Assembly (NCBI GenBank): GCA_900318825.1
Contig: ONMB01000001.1
Span: forward strand, 124,001 to 188,000
Source of the DNA: an uncultured Ruminococcus sp.
GTDB taxonomy: Bacteria; Bacillota; Clostridia; Oscillospirales; Ruminococcaceae
Length of the DNA: 64,000 bases
Direction of reading: 5' to 3'
Shown: positions 1 to 9,087 of the stretch, in pieces
Position numbering within the stretch: position 1 is the stretch's first letter
Layout: each line of letters starts with the position of its first letter
The notes under the pieces: generated by a model
What the model saw: the letters and a program-made list of their open reading frames with translations, nothing else
Database searches by the model: none
Told to the model about the DNA's origin: nothing
Made by a program: the position numbers and the translations under genes

Positions 1-1123
1 TTCCGGCAGTTGCAGATACCATTGATGTCTTATAGCTTGCCTTGACGTAATCAGCCTGCAAATCTCCCCATTTCTTCTCGAATTTAGGCTCAAGAGCATA
101 TGATTTTACAGTCTGAACGCCGGTTATGGACTCTACTAAAAACGACTGAGTATTAGCTCCCGTCTCAAACTTTTCATCAAGTCTTCTCTTGAAAAGCGGA
201 GTTACTATTGCTGAAAGGATAGCATACACCGGTATTGAACACAGAACGATAAGTGTAAGGAACTTGCTGTAAAGGAACAGGACTACTATATACACAATAA
301 TGAATATCAGGTCTATCATAGACGACAGCGGAGTGCCGGTCAGGAAACTCCGTATGCTGTCAAGTTCCCTTACTCTTGCAACTGTTTCACCGACTCGCCT
401 TGACTCAAAATACTTGAGCGGTAAGGCAAAGAGGTGTTTGAACAGCTTGTAGCTCAGCATAACGTCTATTCGGTTAGTCGTATGCGTGAATACATAATTC
501 TTCGCCAGACTCAGAATAAGTTCGTAGATATATACTATTGCAATTCCTATCGCAAGGACATTCAGAGTTGACATACTGCGGTGTACGAGCACCTTATCCA
601 CAACTACCTGAGTCATTACCGGAGTAAGTATCCCAAGTATCTGGACAGTGAATACCGCTATCAGAACCTGTATGAACTCTTTCTTGAATTTGAGTATAGT
701 CGGAATGAACCACTTGAAACTGAATGCTGCTTCGCGGTCAAGTATTCCTTTCTTGGTTATGATAATAGCAGTTCCGTCCCATATCTGTGACAATTCTTCA
801 CGGCTTTTGACTTCCGGCTGAGTCTTATCTGCAAAGAGTATCATAAATTGATCCTCTTTTGACTTGGCAACTATGAAAAATTCACCATTATTATCCTTGG
901 CAATTATCGGAGACATCACATTTTTCAGTTTGTTAACATTCAGCTGGCACAGCCTTGCTTTTGTCTTTAATGCCTTAGCCGATTGTATTATTTCAACTTC
1001 CCCTGTCTTTTGTTCCGGATCAAGAACTGCAAGGCTTTCAGCTTGTTCCTTGGTAATAGGTATACCAAGGAACTTCATAACTATCATAAAACAGGACAGT
1101 CCGCTGTCTTGTTTTTTTGTCAT
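1..1123 (-). CDS. Type I secretion ABC transporter, HlyB-like (partial, C-terminal part off the left edge)
   Basis: An open frame runs from ATG at 1123, preceded by GGAGGT, to the window edge and gives about 374 residues. Residues 1 to about 125 form a C39-peptidase-like domain. About 150-374 form the membrane domain and contain the HlyB-type stretches FKWFIPTILKFKKEFI, VVVDKVLVHRSMSTLNV, KYFESRRVGETVARVREL and RRLDEKF. In the C39 domain the usual Asp-Cys-Gly is Asp6-Ser7-Gly8 and the usual His is replaced by Phe (GEFFIV). It should therefore be a non-proteolytic docking domain, as in HlyB, which also lacks the Cys. The nucleotide-binding domain is beyond the edge. It follows the RTX gene in the same direction and is expected to export that protein in one step; a membrane fusion partner would be expected further left. 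Confidence 0.9.
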   Translation of the reverse strand, partial: MTKKQDSGLSCFMIVMKFLGIPITKEQAESLAVLDPEQKTGEVEIIQSAKALKTKARLCQLNVNKLKNVMSPIIAKDNNGEFFIVAKSKEDQFMILFADKTQPEVKSREELSQIWDGTAIIITKKGILDREAAFSFKWFIPTILKFKKEFIQVLIAVFTVQILGILTPVMTQVVVDKVLVHRSMSTLNVLAIGIAIVYIYELILSLAKNYVFTHTTNRIDVMLSYKLFKHLFALPLKYFESRRVGETVARVRELDSIRSFLTGTPLSSMIDLIFIIVYIVVLFLYSKFLTLIVLCSIPVYAILSAIVTPLFKRRLDEKFETGANTQSFLVESITGVQTVKSYALEPKFEKKWGDLQADYVKASYKTSMVSATAG

Positions 1124-1144
1124 TTTACGACCTCCGTTTACACA

Positions 1145-1173
1145 AAAATATGCAGCAGCATATAGCTGCTGCA
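1145..1173 (-). terminator. Hairpin plus T-run between the RTX gene and the transporter gene
   Basis: A perfect 9-bp stem (TGCAGCAGC / GCTGCTGCA) with a 5-base loop lies at 1151-1173. On the minus strand it is followed by five Ts. It sits in the 74-bp gap between the RTX stop and the transporter ATG, so it could end part of the transcripts and lower transporter expression relative to its substrate. Confidence 0.5.
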
Positions 1174-1197
1174 CGAAGTATTAAGATCAGTTCATCG

Positions 1198-4100
1198 TTA
1201 CTGCACTGAAGAAGATACGAGAAGCTGGTCTAAAGCTGTTGTATCCGCAGTAATATCTGTAATAGTTGCATTGTCATAAACATTGCTGTAGTCAGAGAAT
1301 GCAGACATATTCTCAGCCAGTATCATTGTCTGGATATGAGTTATATCAGACATTTCCTCTGTATTGTCTGATACTGTGATGCTGTCAGTAACTTCAGAAA
1401 TAATCGTGCTGTCATTCTCAAATATATCTGCACCGAACTCTTCATCCGCATATATTTCGTTGAGAAGCTCTGCATTTGTCTGCTCAATGTCTTCCTCAAC
1501 AGGATCAGGCTGCTTTGTGAGAACAAGCTGCCATGTATCCTTATCTACATAGCCTTCTGCACCGTCTGCAAATCTGAATGTATATGAAGCCTGTCCCCAC
1601 TTGAAGTTGCTGATGGTAAGCACGTCCTCAGTATCATTAACTGCAATAAGGAGATTTGATCCCCACTGATCTGAAACTGTAATCTCATCCGAAGAAATAT
1701 CCTTGAGTTCAACAACGCTGTGGTCACTACCCCATTCGTTGATAGTATCGTGAGCATAACCCTTGCCAAAGATGTAAGTATCTTCTCCGTTGCTTCCGTT
1801 AAGGCTGTCGTCACCAGCACCGCCGTCGATTGTATCATCGTCATTTGTACCCATAAGGTAATCATCTGCGTCTGTACCATAGATAGGTGCTGATTTAGCT
1901 GTAATATCATGCTGACCGAGAACAGTCTCATCATCGAATATGAAGTTAAAGTCACTATTGCTTGCAAAGTTAAAGAAGCCTGTGATGACAAGTCTGTCTC
2001 CTGTCTCTTCACCAAAATCAATGACAAGATCGTTATTCTGCATTCTTGTGTTATGCATATCAGCAGCTGTATAGCCATGAATCAGAATTGTATTAAGATC
2101 AGCAGAAGCATTGATCGTATCAACGTCATATCCAATGCCGAATACATATGCATCACCGCCGTGGTCACTCTGAAGGTAGTCATTGCCTGCACCGCCGTCG
2201 AGAACATCTGAACCGCCGCCTGCACGGATCTCATCATCTCCGTCACCGCCATAAAGGAAGCTGTCATTATCACCGTCACGAATTATATCGTTGCCAGCAC
2301 CGCCGTAAATCGTGTTCACTCCGTTACCGCCGAAAATCTCATCGTTTCCATCGCCGCCATCAATATAGTCGTCGCCATTTCCGCCGTAGATAGTATCATC
2401 GCCGTCATTACCGAACATATGGTTATTGCCGTTGCCGCCGTTCATAGTATCATTACCGGCACCGCCTTCGATATAGTCAGCAAGTTCGCCTCCTGTAAAG
2501 TTGTCATCACCGTCGCCGCCGTACATATTGTTTATACCGTTTCCGCCGTGGAATACATCGTCTCCGTCTTCACCATGCATATTGTTTACGCCTTCACCGC
2601 CGACAAATACATCATTTCCTTCACCTCCGTAGAGATCATCTTCGCCGTTGCCTGCTTCGAGATAATCATCACCTGCATCACCGTAAAGTGTATCATTACC
2701 GTCTCCGCCGAACAGGTAATCATCTCCGTTATCACCGTGAACGGTATCATTTCCTTCATCAGCATAAACCGTATCATTACCGTTACCTCCGAAGATTTCA
2801 TCGTTACCTGCATTTCCCGCGATAACATCGTCTCCGTCTTCACCGTAAAGCACATCCTCACCTGTACCACCAATAATAACGTCATTGCCAGCACCTGCAT
2901 GGATAGTATCGTTTCCTTCACCGCCGTCAAGGTAACTGTCATCGGTTCCGTCAGAAACGACATCATCTCCGGCTTCACCACGGATAATATTTGTTCCATT
3001 GCCGCCGTTGATTACATCGTTACCTTCGCCTCCATAAATGAAGTCGAGGTTATCGCCGCCGGTAATGGTGTCATCGCCATTTCCGCCTCTGATGATATTA
3101 AATCCATTTTCGGCAGTAATTGTATCATCTTCATCTGTTCCTTCGATCACCTGACGAGAAGAACCGCCGCCGATGATCTGTGCCTCACCTTCAAATGTGA
3201 AGTCATATGATTCCGGCATATTAATGAAATCCGGTATAGAGATAGTTTCTTCAGTATCATTATTGACGAGGGAAATACCACTATTTATGTCGATATGTAA
3301 TGAGTAGTCATCCGCACTCAGTTCATCGCCAAATACAAGTGTACTGAGTCCTTCAGAGTCATAGATAGTATCATTTCCGTGTTCAGTGTTGATAATATAT
3401 GTATCATCACCTGCTCCACCGCTGAGTATATCATCGCCTGAGCCGCCGCTAAGGGAATCGTTGCCGTCTCCGCCGTAAAGAACATCTTCACCTGTGCCAC
3501 CGGTAATAGTATCATTTCCGTTTTCACCGTAAATAATGTCATTCCCAGCGTTACCGTTTATAATGTCGTCATTGTCTCCGCCATAAAGAAGATCGTTTCC
3601 ATCGTCGCCGATAATATTGTCATTGCCATCATTACCGTAGACAACATCATCTCCAAAGCCAGCGTTGATTGTATCGTCGCCAGCACCGCCGTAGATGATA
3701 TCGTTGCCCGAACCTGTGCTGACGCTGTCGTTTCCATCTTCTGCCCAGATGATATCTTGTGTACTGAAGCCGTTCAGTGTATCGTCTTCCTTAGTACCAA
3801 TTACAAAATTGCCGTTCACCATTGCGCTGATTTCATCAGCATAGTCAGGGTAATGTGCAATAAAGGAATTGAGATGATCAGTTTCATAAGTTGTATCATA
3901 AGATTTTACATAGATACCGATATTGTATAACATCTCATGTACATCTATATCAAGTGAAATGTAGTGATCTACTACTTCTTCAACAGAGGTGAGATCAAGA
4001 ACAATCTCTCCTTTTTCATTTGGTTCTTCCTCTATCATTTCCAGATAATCAGCCATACCAAGGACCTTATTCATGAGATTGAAATATGTTCTGTCAAAGT

Positions 4101-7100
4101 CGGTAAATAGCTGATTCAGGATAGATGCTGCTGTGGAGTTTGGCGTAGTACTACCATTCACACCGACAAAGGAATCCACACCCATGATCGTTTCAAGGAC
4201 ATGAAGGTTTCTGGCATCAATTGTACCACCTCTTGAGTTCACATTAATATCTGTTGAACCCGTAATGAAGTAGAGGAGCTTTCTGGAAATAATACGCTTT
4301 TCAATAAAGCTGTCTGTATTCTTAAAGGAATCTACTAAAGCCTGAAGTTCTCCGCTTTCATCATGCTCCAGAGCATAGGAAAGGCTGTGCATATTACCAA
4401 ATGATGTCAGATCGTTTTCCACATTGTTTACAGTGATTTCCTGAGTGTCTGCTCCATTGATCTCAAACCAATGTTCCTGAATATCACGAATGCCTTCTTC
4501 AAAAATTACAGAGCCGGTTTTAATAAACTCGACTGTATCATCATCCGGATCTGCTTGATTTTCTGGAAGTACGATTGACGTTATACCTAAATCTGCTAAG
4601 GTTTTGATTTCATCAGCTGTGGAAAATCCGTCTCTTTCCGAATCTACCCAAACACGAAGATCGAAAAATCTTGAATCTTTTTCATCAATGATACCATTGT
4701 TATCTTCATCAAGATCAGCAAGTGCTTCAAATCCGTCAGAGGATGTAAGACCGTTTTTCATTATCACATGATCACTGAACAACTCTCCGCCGTCATCAAT
4801 TATTCCGTTGTAATTTCTGTCTAAAACAAGGAATCCGTCTTCTCCATCAGTCCATACTGTCTTTTCAGCAAAGCCGTTTTTGTCAATATCAAAGTGAACA
4901 CCGTTTTCAACTGTAGAAAGATTAATGCCCTTTGTTCCCAAATCTATAACAAGTGGATCTTTCGGAGGCTGTGCCGCAGTCGCTGTACTATATCTGTTAC
5001 TGTTTCTTTTTTCATTATCATCGTGCTGTTCTTCCCAATGGCTACCATATCTGACACCAATATCATTGTCTTCTATCTTAGAAAAAGAAAGTACACCTTC
5101 ATTATCCTCAATAGTATAGTAATCCGAGTCATCTTCAAATTTATACTTGAAATTATCTGCTGTGTTCTTATAATCTATGATTTTTAAGGTATCATTTGTA
5201 GATATAATAGTGAAAAGCAGATTTTGATGCTCCGTATCAGTGTAAGCAATTGAGAGGTCGGACATATCAACGCCATCAAAGACAATCGTATTTGAACCAT
5301 ACTTATCATAAATATTGTCATTGCCACCAGATTTATAGAAATGATATGTATCCGAATTATCTCCTCCACGGAGAGTATCATCGTTAAAACCGCCGTTAAG
5401 CGTATCGTTGCCTTCTCTTCCTCTTAAAGTATCATTATCATCATTTCCGTATAAAGTATCATTACCAATACCACCATCTATAGTATCGTTTCCACCATCA
5501 CCATAAATGGTATCTTCGCCTTCATCTCCATAGATCCAGTCTCTATCTTCACCACCGTGAATTGTATCTGTGTTATCTCCACCATATATCTTGTCTTCAC
5601 CATCACCAGCATAAATCGTATCATCGCCAGCTCCACCGAAAATTTCATCTACACCTGTGCCGCCGTATATAGAGTCTTTATCTTCTCCACCATAAATATA
5701 ATTGTGGCCATTACCAGCATCTATATAGTCATCACCTGAATCACCATATAATTCATCATTTCCTTCACCGGCAATTATAACATCATTTCCTTCACCGCCG
5801 AGTATTATACTGCTTTCATTCCCAGTATAAACTAAATCATCACCTTTGCCAGTATAGAGAACTGTATCAGATGAGTAATCTGAAATAACATTATTACCGG
5901 AATCTTCGATTCTCCATGAACGAGCATATTTGGCAGGCAATTCCTTAACTGCATTATATATTATCGTGTTTATGAAATTCTTCATAAATCTATTGAGCAT
6001 TATATTATTTGAATAACCGAAAATTGCAGATTCAGGATCATTTAAATAATCTCTAACAAATTCATCCACAGTATTATAATTTGAATCGCTAAACATGATC
6101 GGATATTCATTAAAAAAGGAGCCAAGATTATCAGAAAAAACCTTCTTAAAATCCTCTTTATTTTTTTCGTTTTCTGAAATATAATCAGAATAATAAATTT
6201 TTAGGAGATCATTATCTTCAGCTTTTAATACTGCGTATGATTTTTGCATTTCTGACCATAGTGAATCAAAGTTTTGCTTTATCATATTGATAACATTTTC
6301 ATAAGAATCAATTATATCATCTAATTTTTTATTTGCTTTATAGAATGCAACGTCGTCTATAAGCTTTGATATGGTAGGTTTAGTAAGTTTCTCAAAGAAA
6401 TGTATTGCCTTATCTTTTAAACTTACCGGTTTATCAATATCATCAACTTTATTTATTATATTGTTTATTATATAATCCATGGCATCTTTTTCTATTTCAT
6501 CCCATGAAAATAGGTCATCAATAACTATATTGTTTGATCCAGATGATACGTCTTCTAATATACTGTCATTTTTTTCTGTGTCTAATAAATCATATACAAT
6601 ATATTTTATTTTCTCGTTTTCATCTAAATCTACAGATTGTTTTAACATATAAAATACCCAATTAATTGTTGGTTCAAAGGCATCTCCAATTCCAAGACTA
6701 CAACTAAATTCATTCATCAAATCTATAACATCATAAAAATCAAGATCATTTTTATTAGTATAATAGAACAAATTAGCTAACAGCTCAGAGAAATGCGGAA
6801 TATCACCAAAAAGCACATTGTTTAATTCTTCTTTATCTTTTTTAACGGCTAATGGCAGCCACTTTTCAACGTACTGAAGAAATTCTACACTTCCATGAGT
6901 AACAATTTGATCTATTAATCCTTTTAATGTAGTAACGTTTGTTTTTTCTTCTTCTATAGTAAAAGTAGGATGAGAATTAACTAATTTAAGATTGACTACT
7001 TCATTTCCGTCAACTTTACTTGTTTCCTGAACAAAGAATGAATTTGGAGAATGGTTTGAGCCAATACTGTCCACTCCATATCCCTTACAATATATCTGTC

Positions 7101-8124
7101 TTGAACCCGGAAGCTGATTCAAGAGGATATGTACAAAATCAGTTGACAATGAATATTGAGTAATGAGCTTGGAACGTTTAAGAATTTTGGGTATATTATT
7201 GAGATCACTCATAAACTCTCTTGAAAAACCCTGACCGTCAAATGAAACACAGCGTGTTACATTTGGGCACATTATCGTGGTGTACATAGCTTTGTTAGCG
7301 CCCTTAGAGTGACCGGTTACAGTAAGTTCAGTAAAGTTATGTTCCCTAACCATTCTGTTCGCAAAATCCAAAGCTTCTTTTTGAGGTAAAGTCTCAGTTA
7401 CATAAGCGCCCTTAACATTATCTGCCCATTCATCAGCACCTGAAGTGCCTTTATACGCGATTATGGCTTCATGCTCTTTAAGCATCTGCCTTTTATATTC
7501 ATGTCCATTTTCATCTTTTTCTTGCTCAACAAAGCAAAGTGCAAGTGGAAGACGATAAATTTTCACTGGAACATAATCATCGGGTTGATATGAAGGATAC
7601 TCTTCATCATCTTTAGCATTAGCGAAATATTTACCAGTTACTTTATTATAAACAAGTGACTGAAGATTATTTTCAATTATTTTTTTCCTTAGAGCATCAG
7701 TTATAACATCGTTCTTTACACTTATGTATTCCTTTTTTATTTCTTTATTCTCACCCTCCTTTTCGTTATTCTTCTCATATACCAGTTCAATATATGTATT
7801 AAAATTATCGTTATTAAACATGATATCTGTCAAATACAGATCTTTCAGTCGGCTTGTCTTAAGATAATCTATAATATCAGCCCATTCAACTCCGCTGATT
7901 TTATATGGATCAATCGCTTCCGAATGACTGCGAAGGTTAGCAAGAGCTGTATCATTAAAACTACTTAAAATATCTTTAATTTTTGAATCAGTATCTGATT
8001 TGTTAATTCTAAAGAAATCAACATTATATGTATCATTTGAAGCAGCTTCAGCAACATCTTCACTTAAATATGTAAGTTGCTCCAACATGCATAATTCTTC
8101 ATCTGTTAAGTAAATAGTATTCAT
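1198..8124 (-). CDS. Giant RTX protein with N-terminal Mbeg1-like (DUF2974) alpha/beta-hydrolase domain
   Basis: A 2308-residue protein; ATG at 8124 follows AAGGAGA. Residues about 215-330 match the lipase-like Mbeg1/DUF2974 family: AYKGT at 223-227, the nucleophile elbow GHSKG with Ser273, and FDGQGF at 295-300. About 70 glycine/aspartate-rich RTX nonapeptides occur in four blocks, near residues 752-925, 1445-1575, 1660-1995 and 2085-2115. The blocks are separated by spacers like the haemolysin-type calcium-binding related domain. EF-hand-like loops (DIDKNGFAEKT, DRNYNGIIDDG, DEDNNGIIDE) lie near 1075-1150. There is no N-terminal signal peptide. The acidic, Ser/Thr/Val-rich C-terminus fits a type I secretion signal. 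The family model is calcium-dependent folding after export by the adjacent ABC transporter. Substrate and role (lipase, toxin, adhesin) cannot be read from sequence. Confidence 0.92.
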   Translation of the reverse strand: MNTIYLTDEELCMLEQLTYLSEDVAEAASNDTYNVDFFRINKSDTDSKIKDILSSFNDTALANLRSHSEAIDPYKISGVEWADIIDYLKTSRLKDLYLTDIMFNNDNFNTYIELVYEKNNEKEGENKEIKKEYISVKNDVITDALRKKIIENNLQSLVYNKVTGKYFANAKDDEEYPSYQPDDYVPVKIYRLPLALCFVEQEKDENGHEYKRQMLKEHEAIIAYKGTSGADEWADNVKGAYVTETLPQKEALDFANRMVREHNFTELTVTGHSKGANKAMYTTIMCPNVTRCVSFDGQGFSREFMSDLNNIPKILKRSKLITQYSLSTDFVHILLNQLPGSRQIYCKGYGVDSIGSNHSPNSFFVQETSKVDGNEVVNLKLVNSHPTFTIEEEKTNVTTLKGLIDQIVTHGSVEFLQYVEKWLPLAVKKDKEELNNVLFGDIPHFSELLANLFYYTNKNDLDFYDVIDLMNEFSCSLGIGDAFEPTINWVFYMLKQSVDLDENEKIKYIVYDLLDTEKNDSILEDVSSGSNNIVIDDLFSWDEIEKDAMDYIINNIINKVDDIDKPVSLKDKAIHFFEKLTKPTISKLIDDVAFYKANKKLDDIIDSYENVINMIKQNFDSLWSEMQKSYAVLKAEDNDLLKIYYSDYISENEKNKEDFKKVFSDNLGSFFNEYPIMFSDSNYNTVDEFVRDYLNDPESAIFGYSNNIMLNRFMKNFINTIIYNAVKELPAKYARSWRIEDSGNNVISDYSSDTVLYTGKGDDLVYTGNESSIILGGEGNDVIIAGEGNDELYGDSGDDYIDAGNGHNYIYGGEDKDSIYGGTGVDEIFGGAGDDTIYAGDGEDKIYGGDNTDTIHGGEDRDWIYGDEGEDTIYGDGGNDTIDGGIGNDTLYGNDDNDTLRGREGNDTLNGGFNDDTLRGGDNSDTYHFYKSGGNDNIYDKYGSNTIVFDGVDMSDLSIAYTDTEHQNLLFTIISTNDTLKIIDYKNTADNFKYKFEDDSDYYTIEDNEGVLSFSKIEDNDIGVRYGSHWEEQHDDNEKRNSNRYSTATAAQPPKDPLVIDLGTKGINLSTVENGVHFDIDKNGFAEKTVWTDGEDGFLVLDRNYNGIIDDGGELFSDHVIMKNGLTSSDGFEALADLDEDNNGIIDEKDSRFFDLRVWVDSERDGFSTADEIKTLADLGITSIVLPENQADPDDDTVEFIKTGSVIFEEGIRDIQEHWFEINGADTQEITVNNVENDLTSFGNMHSLSYALEHDESGELQALVDSFKNTDSFIEKRIISRKLLYFITGSTDINVNSRGGTIDARNLHVLETIMGVDSFVGVNGSTTPNSTAASILNQLFTDFDRTYFNLMNKVLGMADYLEMIEEEPNEKGEIVLDLTSVEEVVDHYISLDIDVHEMLYNIGIYVKSYDTTYETDHLNSFIAHYPDYADEISAMVNGNFVIGTKEDDTLNGFSTQDIIWAEDGNDSVSTGSGNDIIYGGAGDDTINAGFGDDVVYGNDGNDNIIGDDGNDLLYGGDNDDIINGNAGNDIIYGENGNDTITGGTGEDVLYGGDGNDSLSGGSGDDILSGGAGDDTYIINTEHGNDTIYDSEGLSTLVFGDELSADDYSLHIDINSGISLVNNDTEETISIPDFINMPESYDFTFEGEAQIIGGGSSRQVIEGTDEDDTITAENGFNIIRGGNGDDTITGGDNLDFIYGGEGNDVINGGNGTNIIRGEAGDDVVSDGTDDSYLDGGEGNDTIHAGAGNDVIIGGTGEDVLYGEDGDDVIAGNAGNDEIFGGNGNDTVYADEGNDTVHGDNGDDYLFGGDGNDTLYGDAGDDYLEAGNGEDDLYGGEGNDVFVGGEGVNNMHGEDGDDVFHGGNGINNMYGGDGDDNFTGGELADYIEGGAGNDTMNGGNGNNHMFGNDGDDTIYGGNGDDYIDGGDGNDEIFGGNGVNTIYGGAGNDIIRDGDNDSFLYGGDGDDEIRAGGGSDVLDGGAGNDYLQSDHGGDAYVFGIGYDVDTINASADLNTILIHGYTAADMHNTRMQNNDLVIDFGEETGDRLVITGFFNFASNSDFNFIFDDETVLGQHDITAKSAPIYGTDADDYLMGTNDDDTIDGGAGDDSLNGSNGEDTYIFGKGYAHDTINEWGSDHSVVELKDISSDEITVSDQWGSNLLIAVNDTEDVLTISNFKWGQASYTFRFADGAEGYVDKDTWQLVLTKQPDPVEEDIEQTNAELLNEIYADEEFGADIFENDSTIISEVTDSITVSDNTEEMSDITHIQTMILAENMSAFSDYSNVYDNATITDITADTTALDQLLVSSSVQ
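2150..3150 (-). repeat. Largest block of RTX coding repeats (about 35 nonapeptides)
   Basis: The DNA encodes consecutive GGxGxDxxx units in phase. The repeats are degenerate at DNA level, so this is a protein-coding repeat and not a satellite. Smaller blocks lie at about 3400-3790 and 5350-5870. Confidence 0.9.
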
Positions 8125-8136
8125 AATCGCATCTCC

Positions 8137-8991
8137 TTAATAGTTTTTTCCTAATTCTTCAAGTTTTTTTTCTAAAGTTGTTGTATATTTATGATTCCCA
8201 TATAGATTAAGTCTATAATCTGCTAGAAATAGTTCTTTTTTATAATAATCAGTATAATTCAAATAATTAACATTTGAAAAATCATCAATATCAATTAATG
8301 TTATTCTATTAGTTAGAACAAGTTCGTGTTTATCACACCAGCGATAATAATCAGCAATAAAATCCTCAAATTCCTTCTCTGTACAGATTTTACTTGAAAT
8401 AAATATATTATTACGTCCCCCAACTTTGTTTTCAAAATTATCATTTTTAATCTCATTGAGATTATTAATTTTGCAATCAAAATTATCAATAAAAATAACA
8501 GCTTTATCAGAATTAAAATATCCCTTTATAAAGTCATTATAGAGTTTTTCACAGTAATCTCTAATTCCTACACTATAATAATCATCAGTAAAATCACCAT
8601 TAGAGTCAATTTTTACAGTAACAGCGCTTTGCTTTTCATCCGATAGTGAACGAGCATAAAGAGTTTCCTCATCCATAACCCCCGGTTCAACATATCCGGC
8701 ATAAACGAACTCCTCGTCATATTTTTCGTTGAGGTAAGTTATCATTTCGTAGATATGCTGTATAGAGCGCTTTTGCGAAGGTGATAGCTGTTCAATGTCT
8801 GTAGGAAGTCCCTCAGCTTTAAGTAAACTCTTCTGCCATTCATTCAGTGTTTCTGAGTTCTGCCATTGATGTTCACTATTAGTTTGTTCGCCTCTTTGGC
8901 TACTGCTTCCACTTGTTGCGGATTTACCGCAAGATGAGACCATTGATGTTGCAAGCATTACTGCTGTTATTAGTGCGACCGTTTTTTTCAT
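8137..8991 (-). CDS. Predicted lipoprotein of unknown function, first gene of the RTX operon
   Basis: A 284-residue protein when started at ATG 8991, which follows AGGGAGGT; a longer frame to 9039 lacks a ribosome site. Residues 1-20 are a signal peptide (MKKTVALITAVMLATSMVSS) and Cys21 is the likely lipidated residue (VSSC). A Ser/Gly/Gln-rich tether of about 20 residues follows, then an Asp/Asn/Tyr-rich, AT-rich-coded domain I do not recognise. The stop codon lies 12 bp before the RTX start and overlaps its ribosome site, so the two are translated from one mRNA. Candidate roles are a surface receptor, a chaperone for the RTX protein or an immunity protein. Only the lipoprotein call is firm. 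Confidence 0.8.
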   Translation of the reverse strand: MKKTVALITAVMLATSMVSSCGKSATSGSSSQRGEQTNSEHQWQNSETLNEWQKSLLKAEGLPTDIEQLSPSQKRSIQHIYEMITYLNEKYDEEFVYAGYVEPGVMDEETLYARSLSDEKQSAVTVKIDSNGDFTDDYYSVGIRDYCEKLYNDFIKGYFNSDKAVIFIDNFDCKINNLNEIKNDNFENKVGGRNNIFISSKICTEKEFEDFIADYYRWCDKHELVLTNRITLIDIDDFSNVNYLNYTDYYKKELFLADYRLNLYGNHKYTTTLEKKLEELGKNY

Positions 8992-9029
8992 AGTTTTACC
9001 TCCCTCTGAAATATTTATATACAATATAT

Positions 9030-9058
9030 ATTTTAGCATTTTTTATCAAATCAGTCAA
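9030..9058 (-). promoter_or_regulatory. Promoter of the lipoprotein-RTX-transporter operon
   Basis: Minus strand TTGACT (9058-9053), 17-bp spacer, TAAAAT (9035-9030). It lies about 40 bp before the lipoprotein ATG. Confidence 0.7.
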
Positions 9059-9087
9059 TAGTTTCGTTGATAAAACAACAGTAAAAT

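Noticed and set aside
2419-3210. 263-residue plus-strand frame made of Val/Ile/Thr-rich repeats
   Set aside because: It is the reverse of the RTX repeat DNA; its periodicity is inherited from the coding repeats.
1780-5870. CRISPR-like or satellite repeat array
   Set aside because: The periodicity is codon-level RTX nonapeptides with degenerate DNA, not conserved repeats with unique spacers.
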